Below are positions 46,531 through 54,784 of a stretch of DNA of 64,000 nucleotides, in pieces. The notes below the pieces were generated by a model that saw only the letters and a program-made list of their open reading frames with translations, was not told the DNA's origin and made no database searches. Numbering within the stretch: position 1 is the first letter of the stretch; each line of letters opens with the position of its first letter. This stretch comes from a virus: the IMG/VR virus record IMGVR_UViG_3300035034_001216, positions 1 through 64,000 of that record. One strand, written 5' to 3'. Made by a program: the position numbers and the translations under genes.

Positions 46531-47304
46531 TTATCTTCCTTTTATATCTGGGTATATTTCTTTCATTGAATCACTTTGCCAATATTCTAAAGTATCAACA
46601 TCCATTATTGTAAGTTTACCTCCGAATCCAGCACCAGTATCTACATTAATTACTTCATTTGTAAACATAGGTGTATAAAAGTTCCAATTAATAGTAGGTG
46701 TATGACCTATAAATACTTTATCAAAACGGTTTTTTATTTTAAATGGATATTTATCTTTAGCTAATTGACTTCTAAGATCATTAGATAATGCTTGTAACCA
46801 TAGATCTCTATCCCATATTAATATATCTTTACTCTGACCTGATATATATTCATGTCTATTAAATCCACCATGAACAAAACAGTAATTACGTTTTAAATCT
46901 TCGTAATAGTAATGTTGTTTTTTAAAAAAATCAATATGTGAATCTGGTATATCTGTTTTGGCTAAATTTGTAACTCCTCCAGAATTTACATTACCTTGTA
47001 TTGATATATCTCTATCTGAATATCTAGCATAAGATTGAGCTGTAGCTAAAGCTCCTTGACTCCATTTAAATGGATGTATTCCCATATCTAACCATTCTAT
47101 AAATGTTTCGTCATGATTACCTCTAATGTCTATTCTGTTAGGATATTCTAATAATAATTCTACACATTCATATACAAAAGGCCATCCATCACATATGTCA
47201 CCTATTGTAATTAAAGTATCTTCTTTTGTGATAGGAGATCGCTGAAGCACCTGTTTTAGTGCCTCAGTTCCTCCATGAATATCACCTATTACGTATGTTT
47301 TCAT
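46531..47304 (-). CDS. Serine/threonine-protein-phosphatase-type metallophosphoesterase
   Basis: The 257-residue protein begins MKTYVIGDIHGG (Asp8, His10), followed by TIGDICDGW, IRGNHDE, FVHGGF and FIGHTPT, the complete metal-binding series of PP1/PP2A-like and lambda-type phosphatases. It may dephosphorylate proteins or nucleotides. It is a different family branch from the phosphoesterase gene of the left block. Its start overlaps the preceding small gene by 4 bases (ATGA). Confidence 0.88.
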   Translation of the reverse strand: MKTYVIGDIHGGTEALKQVLQRSPITKEDTLITIGDICDGWPFVYECVELLLEYPNRIDIRGNHDETFIEWLDMGIHPFKWSQGALATAQSYARYSDRDISIQGNVNSGGVTNLAKTDIPDSHIDFFKKQHYYYEDLKRNYCFVHGGFNRHEYISGQSKDILIWDRDLWLQALSNDLRSQLAKDKYPFKIKNRFDKVFIGHTPTINWNFYTPMFTNEVINVDTGAGFGGKLTIMDVDTLEYWQSDSMKEIYPDIKGR

Positions 47305-47525
47305 TTTGCTTTTTGTACGTTTATATATAATTTATTATAATTCTTCAAAGCTGCTTCTTTTTTCATTTTAAAATAACTTTCAGTTACTTTATTTAGTTCT
47401 ATAAAACTATGGTTTAAGTTTAAAAACTTAGCAGCTTGTTGTTTCGATGGTGCTCTTATGTAACCTATTACAACTCCTTTATCATTAGGACCACCATCAG
47501 TAAATTGTCTTTTTTCAAATATCAT
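47301..47525 (-). CDS. Small unknown protein
   Basis: A 74-residue product beginning MIFEKRQFTDGGPNDKGVV. It is basic with short helices (APSKQQAAKFLNLNHSF) that could suit nucleic-acid binding. I start it at ATG 47525 rather than further upstream, because an independent 41-codon gene ends at 47515 and overlaps this start. Function unknown. Confidence 0.6.
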   Translation of the reverse strand: MIFEKRQFTDGGPNDKGVVIGYIRAPSKQQAAKFLNLNHSFIELNKVTESYFKMKKEAALKNYNKLYINVQKAK

Positions 47526-47640
47526 CTTCCTTTCTCTTTTTAACTTCATTGTCATGTTTCCATGCGTTTCTATACATCATAACATAACCTCCGAACAATA
47601 CAGTAGCTAGTAATATACTATACCATATATGTTGTTTCAT
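47515..47640 (-). CDS. Small single-transmembrane protein (41 aa)
   Basis: A short frame from ATG 47640 encodes MKQHIWYSILLATVLFGGYV then a basic tail (MMYRNAWKHDNEVKKRKEDDI). Its start overlaps the stop of the preceding gene (TAATG) and its end overlaps the next start, which supports expression. The membrane segment is clear; role unknown. Confidence 0.6.
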   Translation of the reverse strand: MKQHIWYSILLATVLFGGYVMMYRNAWKHDNEVKKRKEDDI

Positions 47641-48260
47641 TATTCTAAATTGTTTTTAAACATATTTATTTCTTTTTGTGTAGGATTTTCAAGAAGAATA
47701 TAATATTTTTCATCAATCTCATTTTGATCTAACAAACTTTTAAATTCATAATCAACACGAGCTCCTTCATATTGATAAAAAGAATCTCCCTTTTCATTAA
47801 GTATATACTGATACCTACCTTTAGGAGTACACATTCCTTGCTTTTTAAAATTGGGATTTCCTTTAAAGATTTGCCCTCTTTTAAATTTATGTATTGGTGG
47901 TAATCCCTTTTCAACACGAACTTTACTATAATAATCAATTAAGTTTGCATCATAAATCCACATAAATTCCTTTAAAGGAGTTTTAATAGGTTGTTGAAAA
48001 AATCCATTGTATATAGTTACTACTTTATCTTCTTTAAAATTTACATAGCAATCATAACCACTTACTTTACCTGTTTCTTTATGAAGTACAGTAATATCTT
48101 TTCCCCAATCTTTATAATCAATATCCCGTTTATTAGGAAAAGTATCTTTAAATGAAGATCCATTTTTAAGAATTTCATTCCTTAACCCTTCATTGTGATA
48201 CATTGGGCCTTGTTTGTCAAATAAATTACAAACACATTTTTTCATTTGATTAGTTTTCAT
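47640..48260 (-). CDS. Unknown protein with Cys-containing N-terminus
   Basis: The 206-residue product starts MKTNQMKKCVCNLFDKQG, and an internal Met at residue 6 (ATG 48245) just after the upstream stop is an alternative start. It is beta-rich in the middle, including an ITVLHKETGKVSGYDCYVNF stretch, and ends in a charged helix. I recognise no domain. It overlaps the upstream gene by 11 bases in its longer form. Confidence 0.65.
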   Translation of the reverse strand: MKTNQMKKCVCNLFDKQGPMYHNEGLRNEILKNGSSFKDTFPNKRDIDYKDWGKDITVLHKETGKVSGYDCYVNFKEDKVVTIYNGFFQQPIKTPLKEFMWIYDANLIDYYSKVRVEKGLPPIHKFKRGQIFKGNPNFKKQGMCTPKGRYQYILNEKGDSFYQYEGARVDYEFKSLLDQNEIDEKYYILLENPTQKEINMFKNNLE

Positions 48261-48642
48261 TTTTTGATTTTATTAGTTTTAATGATTCAAATAACGCTTT
48301 TTCCAGCGCTTCCTCATATGTTTTTTCCACCACACTTATTTCTTTTTTTTGATACATTTTTAAAGTATCCATATAATATAATTGCCATCCAAAAGATTTA
48401 AAAGCTATTCCATTTTTACAAGTAACTCCTACAACAGCTATTTCAATATGAATTCTATGAGTTTCTCTAATCCATTTTTGAAGTAATGATTGTGTTGATG
48501 CAGAATACAGTTTTCTTTCCTGGTCTCCTATAAAATGTCTTGCCCAGATTTTTCCAGTTTCATTATAGAGTCTGTACCCTATAAAAAATCCTTTTTCTTT
48601 AGCTAATTTAGCTGTTTCAAATGATATTAATTGTTCTTTCAT
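48250..48642 (-). CDS. Unknown small protein
   Basis: The 130-residue product contains IGYRLYNETGKIWARHF, a LLQKWIRETHRIHIEIA segment and a final Lys/Glu-rich helix (TYEEALEKALFESLKLIKSK). Its layout resembles other short phage proteins that sit between enzymes of DNA metabolism, but I recognise no family. The neighbours are thymidylate synthase 3 bases upstream and an unknown gene downstream. Confidence 0.65.
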   Translation of the reverse strand: MKEQLISFETAKLAKEKGFFIGYRLYNETGKIWARHFIGDQERKLYSASTQSLLQKWIRETHRIHIEIAVVGVTCKNGIAFKSFGWQLYYMDTLKMYQKKEISVVEKTYEEALEKALFESLKLIKSKNEN

Positions 48643-48645
48643 ATT

Positions 48646-49731
48646 TTAATTTATAGGTGATAACATTTCTACTGGAATATTAGGATATGATTTGTAATCT
48701 TTTAGTTTAAAATCTGATATTTCAGCTTCATCCAATAAATCATCCAATGAACATGATTCTAAAGAAAAATCTGCTTGTGAAACTATATTTAAAGTAGGTA
48801 ACTCATATTTAAAAGCACTCCTTTTAGTTAACTCTCTGGCAGCATTCCAGCTATTCTCATATAAATGAACATTGCTTAAATCACCAATAAGACGTTTAGG
48901 AAGCATGTTGGTTAGCTTACCTATAATGTGCGCTAAAAGTGCGTAGGATGCTATATTAAAGGGCAAACCAAGGTATGTGTCTACACTACGTTGATGCCAT
49001 TTTAAATCAAATGTATAATAAGGTATATTATTTTCAGTTAAAAATTTAGAAATACTATTTTCTGCATCTGAAACAATACCTTCATTTGTAGTTCCCGGTT
49101 GAAATATTTGAATTCTTTCCAAAGTTGTTAAACGTCTTGGTAATATTTCAAAACTCCAATGACAAGGTGGTAAAGTTGTTTTATGTAATTCTGCTGGATT
49201 CCAAGCTGTTATAACATGTCTTCTGTTAATTGGATAATCAGATTTAAGATTATTAATTAATAATGATATTTGATCTGTATGAACACCTTCATTATTAATT
49301 TCATTTAATTTTCTCCATTGAACACCATAATTTCTACCTACATCTCCATATTTATAATTAATTTTACACTCTTTTCCTGGAAGATCATTTTCTATGATAG
49401 CTATTAAAAATTCTTTAAATTCTAATTGTATCATTTTATTATTAGAATTTTTTAAATACCAGTTATAAGCATCTTTATTCCAAATATTAATATCATTATC
49501 TATTAAATATTTAATGTTTGTATCACCTCTTAGAAACCATAGTAACTCACCAACTACACCTTTCCAGTATAACTTTTTGAGATTAATAGCTGGGAATCCT
49601 TCAGTTAGATCAATGTCTAACGTATGAGATGATATTTGTTTACATTTAACATCTCTTTTTTTATCTGTATACTCATACCCTTCATAGAGTATTTTTTTTA
49701 ATAATAATTTATATTGCTCGTTTACGTTCAT
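48646..49731 (-). CDS. thyA: Thymidylate synthase (ThyA)
   Basis: The 361-residue enzyme makes dTMP from dUMP using methylene-tetrahydrofolate. Motifs include ELLWFLRGDTNIKYL near residue 60, GVQWRKL, RRHVITAWNPAELHKTTLPPCHW with the catalytic Cys at about 187, and FDLKWHQRSVDTYLGLPFNIASYALL, the dUMP and folate binding region. It is longer than the roughly 264-residue bacterial form, with an insertion after the PCHWSFE region (the segment reading RRLTTLERIQIFQPGTTNEG) and extra residues before the active site. Together with ribonucleotide reductase and MazG-like genes it points to a phage-run dNTP supply. A stem-loop lies just upstream. Confidence 0.95.
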   Translation of the reverse strand: MNVNEQYKLLLKKILYEGYEYTDKKRDVKCKQISSHTLDIDLTEGFPAINLKKLYWKGVVGELLWFLRGDTNIKYLIDNDINIWNKDAYNWYLKNSNNKMIQLEFKEFLIAIIENDLPGKECKINYKYGDVGRNYGVQWRKLNEINNEGVHTDQISLLINNLKSDYPINRRHVITAWNPAELHKTTLPPCHWSFEILPRRLTTLERIQIFQPGTTNEGIVSDAENSISKFLTENNIPYYTFDLKWHQRSVDTYLGLPFNIASYALLAHIIGKLTNMLPKRLIGDLSNVHLYENSWNAARELTKRSAFKYELPTLNIVSQADFSLESCSLDDLLDEAEISDFKLKDYKSYPNIPVEMLSPIN

Positions 49732-49751
49732 TTTATTAATTTTTTAGTTTG

Positions 49752-49795
49752 AGCATAGAGGGGGAAACGATCCCCCTCCAAGTTCCAAATATGCT
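49752..49795 (-). promoter_or_regulatory. Stem-loop between the SSB-like and thymidylate synthase genes
   Basis: A 7-bp GC stem (GAGGGGG / CCCCCTC with a 7-base loop) sits inside a 5-bp outer stem (AGCAT / ATGCT). It lies in a 69-base gap. There is no U-run directly after it on the transcript, so it is not a classical intrinsic terminator. It could be an mRNA stabiliser, an attenuator or an RNA processing site that raises expression of the upstream SSB-like protein relative to thymidylate synthase. Confidence 0.65.
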
Positions 49796-49800
49796 TATAA

Positions 49801-50670
49801 TTAGAATAACTCATTCACTTCTTCTGCACTTTTGTCAGTTGGTTCTGACATATCATCACTCGATGTCGAAACAGGAGCAATAGGACGTACATAAGCTTGT
49901 AATGTAGTGTCATTCTGGAAATCAGCTTTAAATCCGTTATAATCGGAAGTGGCTGACTTTAGAAGATTACCAAATGTTTTTCTAGTACCTCTTTCGAAGT
50001 CATAGGCGTATACTCCTTGGTACTTACCATCTTGTACACCCAACAAAACATTTATTGTTTTATCTTCTTCATTCTTAGCTGCTACAATTTCTTGTAGCTC
50101 AGACATATCACCTGAAAGCATAGCATCGTAATCATTAAATACCAAGTTGGTATCATCATCACGTAGATCTGCATTAATATAGTTAGCAAAAAAGTTAATC
50201 ACTTGATCTTCTCCTTCCTTACATACTCTAATGCTATTCTCTGAGAACCATTTGTTCCCAGCTTTACTTTCATAATTAATAGCTACTTCAGCAGACTCTG
50301 CCCAAGTAGTTTGATTCTTACCATTGATGAACATATTTTTCGTTTCATCCTTGTTAATTCTTTCCTTTTCGGTTAGAAAAATAGCAAGTTTGAAAGGATC
50401 TTTATAGTCCTTCATTGTACTGGTTCCCGAATCAAAATATTTGGTTCCTTCTACAGGCTTCATCCAAATATCTAATCTTACATTAGGGTCACCATTACGG
50501 TTTTGTCCTATGTAAGACGGTTCTTTCATGCTATCAACATCTCTACCAACTATCTCAGCTAGTTCTTCTTTCGAAGGGTTAATACCTACTATAACTGAAT
50601 TACAAACACCTGTTACCAATGTTCGTTCTTGCTGCGTTTGCTCTTTAGCACTTAAAAAGTTATTGCTCAT
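49801..50670 (-). CDS. Single-stranded-DNA-binding-like protein with acidic C-terminal tail
   Basis: The 289-residue product has a beta-rich body (for example VRLDIWMKPVEG near residue 65, then DPFKLAIFLTEKE) and a Ser/Asp/Glu-rich tail ending EEVNELF. An acidic tail with terminal Phe is a hallmark of phage and bacterial SSB proteins, which use it to recruit partners. The gene lies next to an unknown gene, Sak4-like ATPase and DnaB-like helicase, as expected. It is not an OB-fold I can confirm by eye. Assignment is by tail, size and context. Confidence 0.6.
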   Translation of the reverse strand: MSNNFLSAKEQTQQERTLVTGVCNSVIVGINPSKEELAEIVGRDVDSMKEPSYIGQNRNGDPNVRLDIWMKPVEGTKYFDSGTSTMKDYKDPFKLAIFLTEKERINKDETKNMFINGKNQTTWAESAEVAINYESKAGNKWFSENSIRVCKEGEDQVINFFANYINADLRDDDTNLVFNDYDAMLSGDMSELQEIVAAKNEEDKTINVLLGVQDGKYQGVYAYDFERGTRKTFGNLLKSATSDYNGFKADFQNDTTLQAYVRPIAPVSTSSDDMSEPTDKSAEEVNELF

Positions 50671-50705
50671 ATATATTGTATTATTATTTGTCTATTTATT
50701 ATTAA

Positions 50706-51227
50706 TTAACGAATTGAAACTCTCATTCTACTTCTTTCTCTTGCTCTTCTTCTTTCCGTAATATTCCAATTGTAATTGTCTTTATCCTGAGATAATAAAA
50801 CATCTTCCCCTAATAGAGGTAAAATTTGAAAAATTGAATTACAACAATGTATTTCATTTAACTTATAAACTTTTGGATATTTTTTAATATCATAAGGCAT
50901 AAGTCTCAATCTAATTATATTTTCTACAATTAAATCTTTATTTAAAAGATTACTTCTATGTGAAGTACTCTCTTTCGATCTTCTTATTTCGAATTGTTCG
51001 ATAAGATCATCTTTTAACAAAATGTCAAAAATGAGTTTAGATTCTTCATTACTTTTAAATAATGTATCTGATATTTTTTCTGTGTTCTTAGTACCCGAAT
51101 CTTCTCCTATAAGAGAAAATCCATTTACTTTATCTTCAGTAAAAATTAATGATCTAAACTTCTTCTGATTTTCAACTTCTATATATATGTCTTCATTTTC
51201 TATATCGTAATAAAGATATTTTATCAT
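50706..51227 (-). CDS. Unknown replication-region protein with Arg-rich C-terminus
   Basis: The 173-residue product has a beta-rich N-terminus (IKYLYYDIENEDIYIEVEN) and a strongly basic end (NITERRRARERSRMRVSIR) that could bind nucleic acid. A Cys pair occurs in EIHCCNSIF. It stops 35 bases before the SSB-like start and begins 1 base from the end of the ATPase gene, so it is probably coexpressed with replication functions. Function unknown. Confidence 0.65.
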   Translation of the reverse strand: MIKYLYYDIENEDIYIEVENQKKFRSLIFTEDKVNGFSLIGEDSGTKNTEKISDTLFKSNEESKLIFDILLKDDLIEQFEIRRSKESTSHRSNLLNKDLIVENIIRLRLMPYDIKKYPKVYKLNEIHCCNSIFQILPLLGEDVLLSQDKDNYNWNITERRRARERSRMRVSIR

Positions 51228-51228
51228 T

Positions 51229-52002
51229 TTAGTCTATGTATATTTTGTCCCAATTATTAGTAATTAATTTTCTATCCATTCCTACACCGTCAAATTGTAG
51301 TAAAGGAAAGGATTGACCTGCTAAGTGAGGGCTTCTACTTCCACCTTCAATATTTTTACTATCAAAGTTAATCATCAAGTCACCAGTTTTTCTATCTGCA
51401 TAGAGAAACCCAATAGCTTGTGCTCCTGCCGCTGCAATATTAGCAGATTTACCTGTCAAATCAATTGAGTTGATAGGCATTTCTTTTCCTGTCTCATTAA
51501 TATATTTATCTTTGGTGTGACATACCATTATTAGATTTTTAGATATCTTACGAAATCTTTCAATCCAACTTTTGAGGGATTCTCTTGTGTACATATAACC
51601 ACCACCTTGAGGTAAAGAAAGAACAGATTCCCAGTCTCTACGGGCTAATATATTCCCAGCTGCGTCTCTGTTAAATTTCTTACCTATAGTGGTTTTCATA
51701 TAATTCTCAGTAGCTTCCCATTCACACCACTCTTCAAGTTTAGAAAGAGTATCCACAGCTATATAATCATATTTATGTTCTGATTTGTGTATGTCTATAA
51801 CTATTTGTTTCAATTCTTCTAAATTATTTGCATAGACTTTCATGGCTTCTATGCTTTGTGTGCCTCGTTCTAAATCAATAATTAAACAATTATCTAATGC
51901 TGAAAGAGCCGTTGTTTTACCAACTTTTGGTCTTCCAAATAGTATTAATTCAGTTGGACTTAGCTTTTCAGCTTTTGTTTTTGTTGTAGGTAATGTCATC
52001 AT
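51229..52002 (-). CDS. Sak4-like RecA-fold ATPase (AAA_24 type)
   Basis: The 257-residue protein has FGRPKVGKTTAL (Walker A, about 22-33), LIIDLERGTQS, YDYIAVDTLSKLEEW (Walker B, about 77) and NLIMVCHTKDKY, the series found in phage Sak4-type recombinases and related nucleotide-binding proteins. These assist single-strand annealing or recombination with a partner SSB, which is encoded two genes away. It overlaps the DnaB-like gene by 4 bases. Two adjacent ATG codons start it. Confidence 0.83.
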   Translation of the reverse strand: MMTLPTTKTKAEKLSPTELILFGRPKVGKTTALSALDNCLIIDLERGTQSIEAMKVYANNLEELKQIVIDIHKSEHKYDYIAVDTLSKLEEWCEWEATENYMKTTIGKKFNRDAAGNILARRDWESVLSLPQGGGYMYTRESLKSWIERFRKISKNLIMVCHTKDKYINETGKEMPINSIDLTGKSANIAAAGAQAIGFLYADRKTGDLMINFDSKNIEGGSRSPHLAGQSFPLLQFDGVGMDRKLITNNWDKIYID

Positions 52003-52994
52003 TTATATATCATTTCTTTTGGTAAAGGATATTCTTCAAAATATCCTGATTTTCCTATAAATTTTAACCCTACTGCTGCATTATCTTCTCCATCTCTATT
52101 CTTTAGCACATGTAATCCTCTGAATTCTCCTTTTAAATTGTTTATATCGTAATCTTTGTATTTATCTATTCCGTATCTGTATGGTGCAAATAGAGCTAAT
52201 ACAACATTAGCGTCTTCTTGCGTTGAAGAAGTATCCTTAAAATCTGACAGTTGAGGTTCTACCCTTTCTATCTTAAATCTATCAGATGAAGAAATACTTC
52301 TATTAAATTGTGATACCATTACTGGAATAATACCACATTTATTTCTATAATATATCAATCTTTTTGATACATCATCAATGGCTTTCTTTTTATCTCCTGA
52401 AGATATTAAGCCTACGTGATCCATGATAACTATAGTATACTTATTAGGATCATTAGCAACGTAATAACTTTCTCCTTTCTTGTTTTTATACCAAGAACCA
52501 TTATCCTTGACATATTTACTTAAAATTTGATTGATCTTTTCAGGAGTATAACTTTCATCATATATATCAACTACGTCTTCCATAGCTTCAAAATATGTCT
52601 TATATTCGTTTATAAGCTTTCTAACATAGGGAGGTATTTTAAAATTACCCCTTGATAGAATCTCATTTGCGGATATATCTATACCGTGATCAATGTATAA
52701 TCTTCTACATATACCTTTCACTAGTTTGAAATTATATTCAATCTCTAATGAGAAATATATTACTTTTAGACTGATTATATCTTTGTTTTTCATATAGTCA
52801 TAAGGACTATATAAGAATGCATGGTCTGTAAAAGCAGTTTTACCACTACCCGTTTCTCCACCAATTGTATAATAGGTTGATCGCTGTACGTTTGGTATTA
52901 TGCGTTTCAATCTATTAAACCCATGAGGAAGACCTTTATTTCTACCGGCCATCCCGTCATCCACCATTTTAATTATGTCTTCAAATCTACTCAT
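51999..52994 (-). CDS. DnaB-like replicative helicase (SF4)
   Basis: The 331-residue protein consists of little more than the RecA-like helicase core. It has GLPHGFNRLKRIIP before the P-loop, GGETGSGKTAF (about 45-55), IYFSLEI, the Walker B IVIMDHVGLISS (about 189) and PVMVSQFNR, with QLSDFKDTSSTQEDANVV as the final motif region. The N-terminal domain of bacterial DnaB, which binds primase, is absent. It overlaps both neighbours by 4 bases, the upstream one being a probable loader. It should unwind DNA at the fork. Confidence 0.88.
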   Translation of the reverse strand: MSRFEDIIKMVDDGMAGRNKGLPHGFNRLKRIIPNVQRSTYYTIGGETGSGKTAFTDHAFLYSPYDYMKNKDIISLKVIYFSLEIEYNFKLVKGICRRLYIDHGIDISANEILSRGNFKIPPYVRKLINEYKTYFEAMEDVVDIYDESYTPEKINQILSKYVKDNGSWYKNKKGESYYVANDPNKYTIVIMDHVGLISSGDKKKAIDDVSKRLIYYRNKCGIIPVMVSQFNRSISSSDRFKIERVEPQLSDFKDTSSTQEDANVVLALFAPYRYGIDKYKDYDINNLKGEFRGLHVLKNRDGEDNAAVGLKFIGKSGYFEEYPLPKEMIYK

Positions 52995-53515
52995 ATAAGA
53001 TCCCTCCCACTATTAGACGGATGTTCTTCTTCTACATCTAAATATCCTTCCCATGACTTATTGTTTATATAAGTGGACATTAATTTAGGTGCGGGGAAAA
53101 AATCATCACGTTTGGAAGCTATTGATCTTAGATCTATTTCGCTTTGAAGACCTTTGAGCACCTTCTCATGCACTTTCAAATCTTTCTTAAGTAACCTTAA
53201 ATATTTAGCCTTACAAGGGCTAGGAGAGTCATGTAAACGTCTTGGACCATCTTTCTTGGGATACATATCTTTAAATTGTTCCCAGTAGATGTCTAAGTCT
53301 TCTACTTTATTATCTCCAAATAGTTCGTCTGGTATTTTTATTGTTAAATTTCCATTGGAATCTATATATTGTTTTTCTTTCAGCTTTTCTAGAGCCTTAT
53401 CATAATTGAATTTTGTATCGTTTAGCTTGTTATTCTTTATCAGAAATAGAACTATATATTCATTGGCACTTAATCCGTATTCGTATAAGCTTTCAATGTT
53501 TATAGCTATATTCAT
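52991..53515 (-). CDS. Probable helicase loader / replication accessory protein
   Basis: The 174-residue product begins with a helix-rich segment resembling a winged helix (LSANEYIVLFLIKNNKLND, then ALEKLKEKQYIDSNGNLTI). A middle part with YWEQFKDMYPKKDG follows, and the C-terminal region ends with PKLMSTYINNKSWEGYLD. The phrase around F..YPKK and a W near the end are common in phage proteins encoded next to DnaB helicases. It overlaps the helicase gene by 4 bases. The loader role is inferred from this. Confidence 0.5.
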   Translation of the reverse strand: MNIAINIESLYEYGLSANEYIVLFLIKNNKLNDTKFNYDKALEKLKEKQYIDSNGNLTIKIPDELFGDNKVEDLDIYWEQFKDMYPKKDGPRRLHDSPSPCKAKYLRLLKKDLKVHEKVLKGLQSEIDLRSIASKRDDFFPAPKLMSTYINNKSWEGYLDVEEEHPSNSGRDLI

Positions 53516-53516
53516 A

Positions 53517-53696
53517 TTATTTTCTCTTTTTCTTGTTAGGAACTCGTTTATAATTTAAATTACATTCCATGCAGTCTACTATAATTGGCGTATTTCCATA
53601 GCCTATATCAACTACTCCACCACCACCACAATTGCCGCATACAAAACCTTTTTTTATCTTTTTTTTACTATTTTCATCAGGCACATCTTGTATCAT
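53517..53696 (-). CDS. Small zinc-ribbon protein (59 aa)
   Basis: A frame from ATG 53696 overlaps the stop of the SF2 helicase gene (TAATG) and encodes a basic 59-residue protein. It contains FVCGNCGGGGV and DCMECNLNYK, so two CxxC pairs are about 20 residues apart. This is a classic zinc ribbon. It could bind nucleic acid or a replication protein. Spacing and cysteines make it a convincing small gene. Confidence 0.8.
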   Translation of the reverse strand: MIQDVPDENSKKKIKKGFVCGNCGGGGVVDIGYGNTPIIVDCMECNLNYKRVPNKKKRK

Positions 53697-54784
53697 TATA
53701 AGTTTTTTTGATTTATATATTCTATGTTTTCAAATGTAGATAGAGCATTATCCACCCATACTTCATCTTGTGTATCTAATACAGATATAATCCATATCAT
53801 AGCTTTGTGATCATCTCTAAGTCTAACTATTCTACCTACTCTTTGTACAAGATCTTTTTCTTTAGAATTAGCTTGTACAATTAAAGCAGCATCTACATTT
53901 GGTATATTTAAACCTTCATTAAGTGCTTTAACACACGACAAACGATTAATTTTACCATCTATAAATGCTTGTAGATCTTTATCATCAGTTTTAGAATGAT
54001 ACCTGTGTTTACAAAGTTCATCTGCTTGTTTAATACTACCACAGAAGATGATTGTGCGTAAATCTTTATCAATATATTGATCTAATATTTTCTTGGCAAG
54101 TTCTGTTTTAGACTCCAAATCATATATAAATCTCATTCTACTCATAGTGGCCCATATAGGATCTTTTCCACCATAACGTAGTATATTAATAAGTCGACTT
54201 AAGTTTTCGTACTTCTTCCGTTCTGTAACATAATAATAATTTCCTTTTTTCCCAGCTTTTACTGATTTATTTTTATGGTCTAAACGAGTTTCTACAACTT
54301 TTATCTCATAAGGTGATACAACTCCGTCTTTTACACCTTCACTTAATGTGTATGTAAATTTTACAGGAGCTATCTTATTAATAATTTCATATTTAATATC
54401 ATCTTCTGGTACAGTTGCTGTTAAACCTATTACTCTTTTAACTTTGTTATTTTTAAAGAATACTACATTATTTTCTGTAATGTTATGTATTTCATCACAT
54501 ATAACTAAATCAAAATCTTCATCTATTACTTTTGCTATGGATGCATAGCAATACCTTTTAATTTTATCATAATATTTTATTGCGTCCCATTTCTCAAACT
54601 CTTCCTTCCAATTATTATCTCTTAATTTAACAGTAGGAACGATAAGAGCTATTGTTTTGGACTTTAATTCTTTTAAAGCCATAATACTGACTCGAGATTT
54701 TCCCGAGCCAGTACACATAGCCAACGTTAATTTATCATTCTCCAGACACTGCTGGAGAGCTTTCTCTTGTACTTCTCTCCTCAT
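53696..54784 (-). CDS. SF2 DNA/RNA helicase (DEAD/DEAH-like)
   Basis: The 362-residue protein has a Q-type start (RREVQEKALQQCL), TGSGKSR at about 25 (motif I), LVICDEIHNI at about 93 (motif II, DEIH), IGLTATVP at about 119 (motif III), and NEGLNIPNV and QRVGRIVRLRD (motifs V and VI). It is a compact two-RecA-domain helicase as found in crAss-like replication modules. Its first 50 bases overlap the end of the upstream glutamine-amidotransferase-like gene; I kept this start because it holds the Q-like motif. Confidence 0.88.
   Translation of the reverse strand: MRREVQEKALQQCLENDKLTLAMCTGSGKSRVSIMALKELKSKTIALIVPTVKLRDNNWKEEFEKWDAIKYYDKIKRYCYASIAKVIDEDFDLVICDEIHNITENNVVFFKNNKVKRVIGLTATVPEDDIKYEIINKIAPVKFTYTLSEGVKDGVVSPYEIKVVETRLDHKNKSVKAGKKGNYYYVTERKKYENLSRLINILRYGGKDPIWATMSRMRFIYDLESKTELAKKILDQYIDKDLRTIIFCGSIKQADELCKHRYHSKTDDKDLQAFIDGKINRLSCVKALNEGLNIPNVDAALIVQANSKEKDLVQRVGRIVRLRDDHKAMIWIISVLDTQDEVWVDNALSTFENIEYINQKNL

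Noticed and set aside
47526-47555. Longer N-terminus for the small gene at 47301-47525
   Set aside because: A separate 41-codon membrane-protein gene covers this region in another frame, with start and stop overlaps on both sides that explain the sequence better.
49752-49795. Intrinsic terminator after the SSB-like gene
   Set aside because: The stem is strong but there is no U-tract immediately after it, and the next gene continues on the same strand. Listed as a regulatory stem-loop instead.
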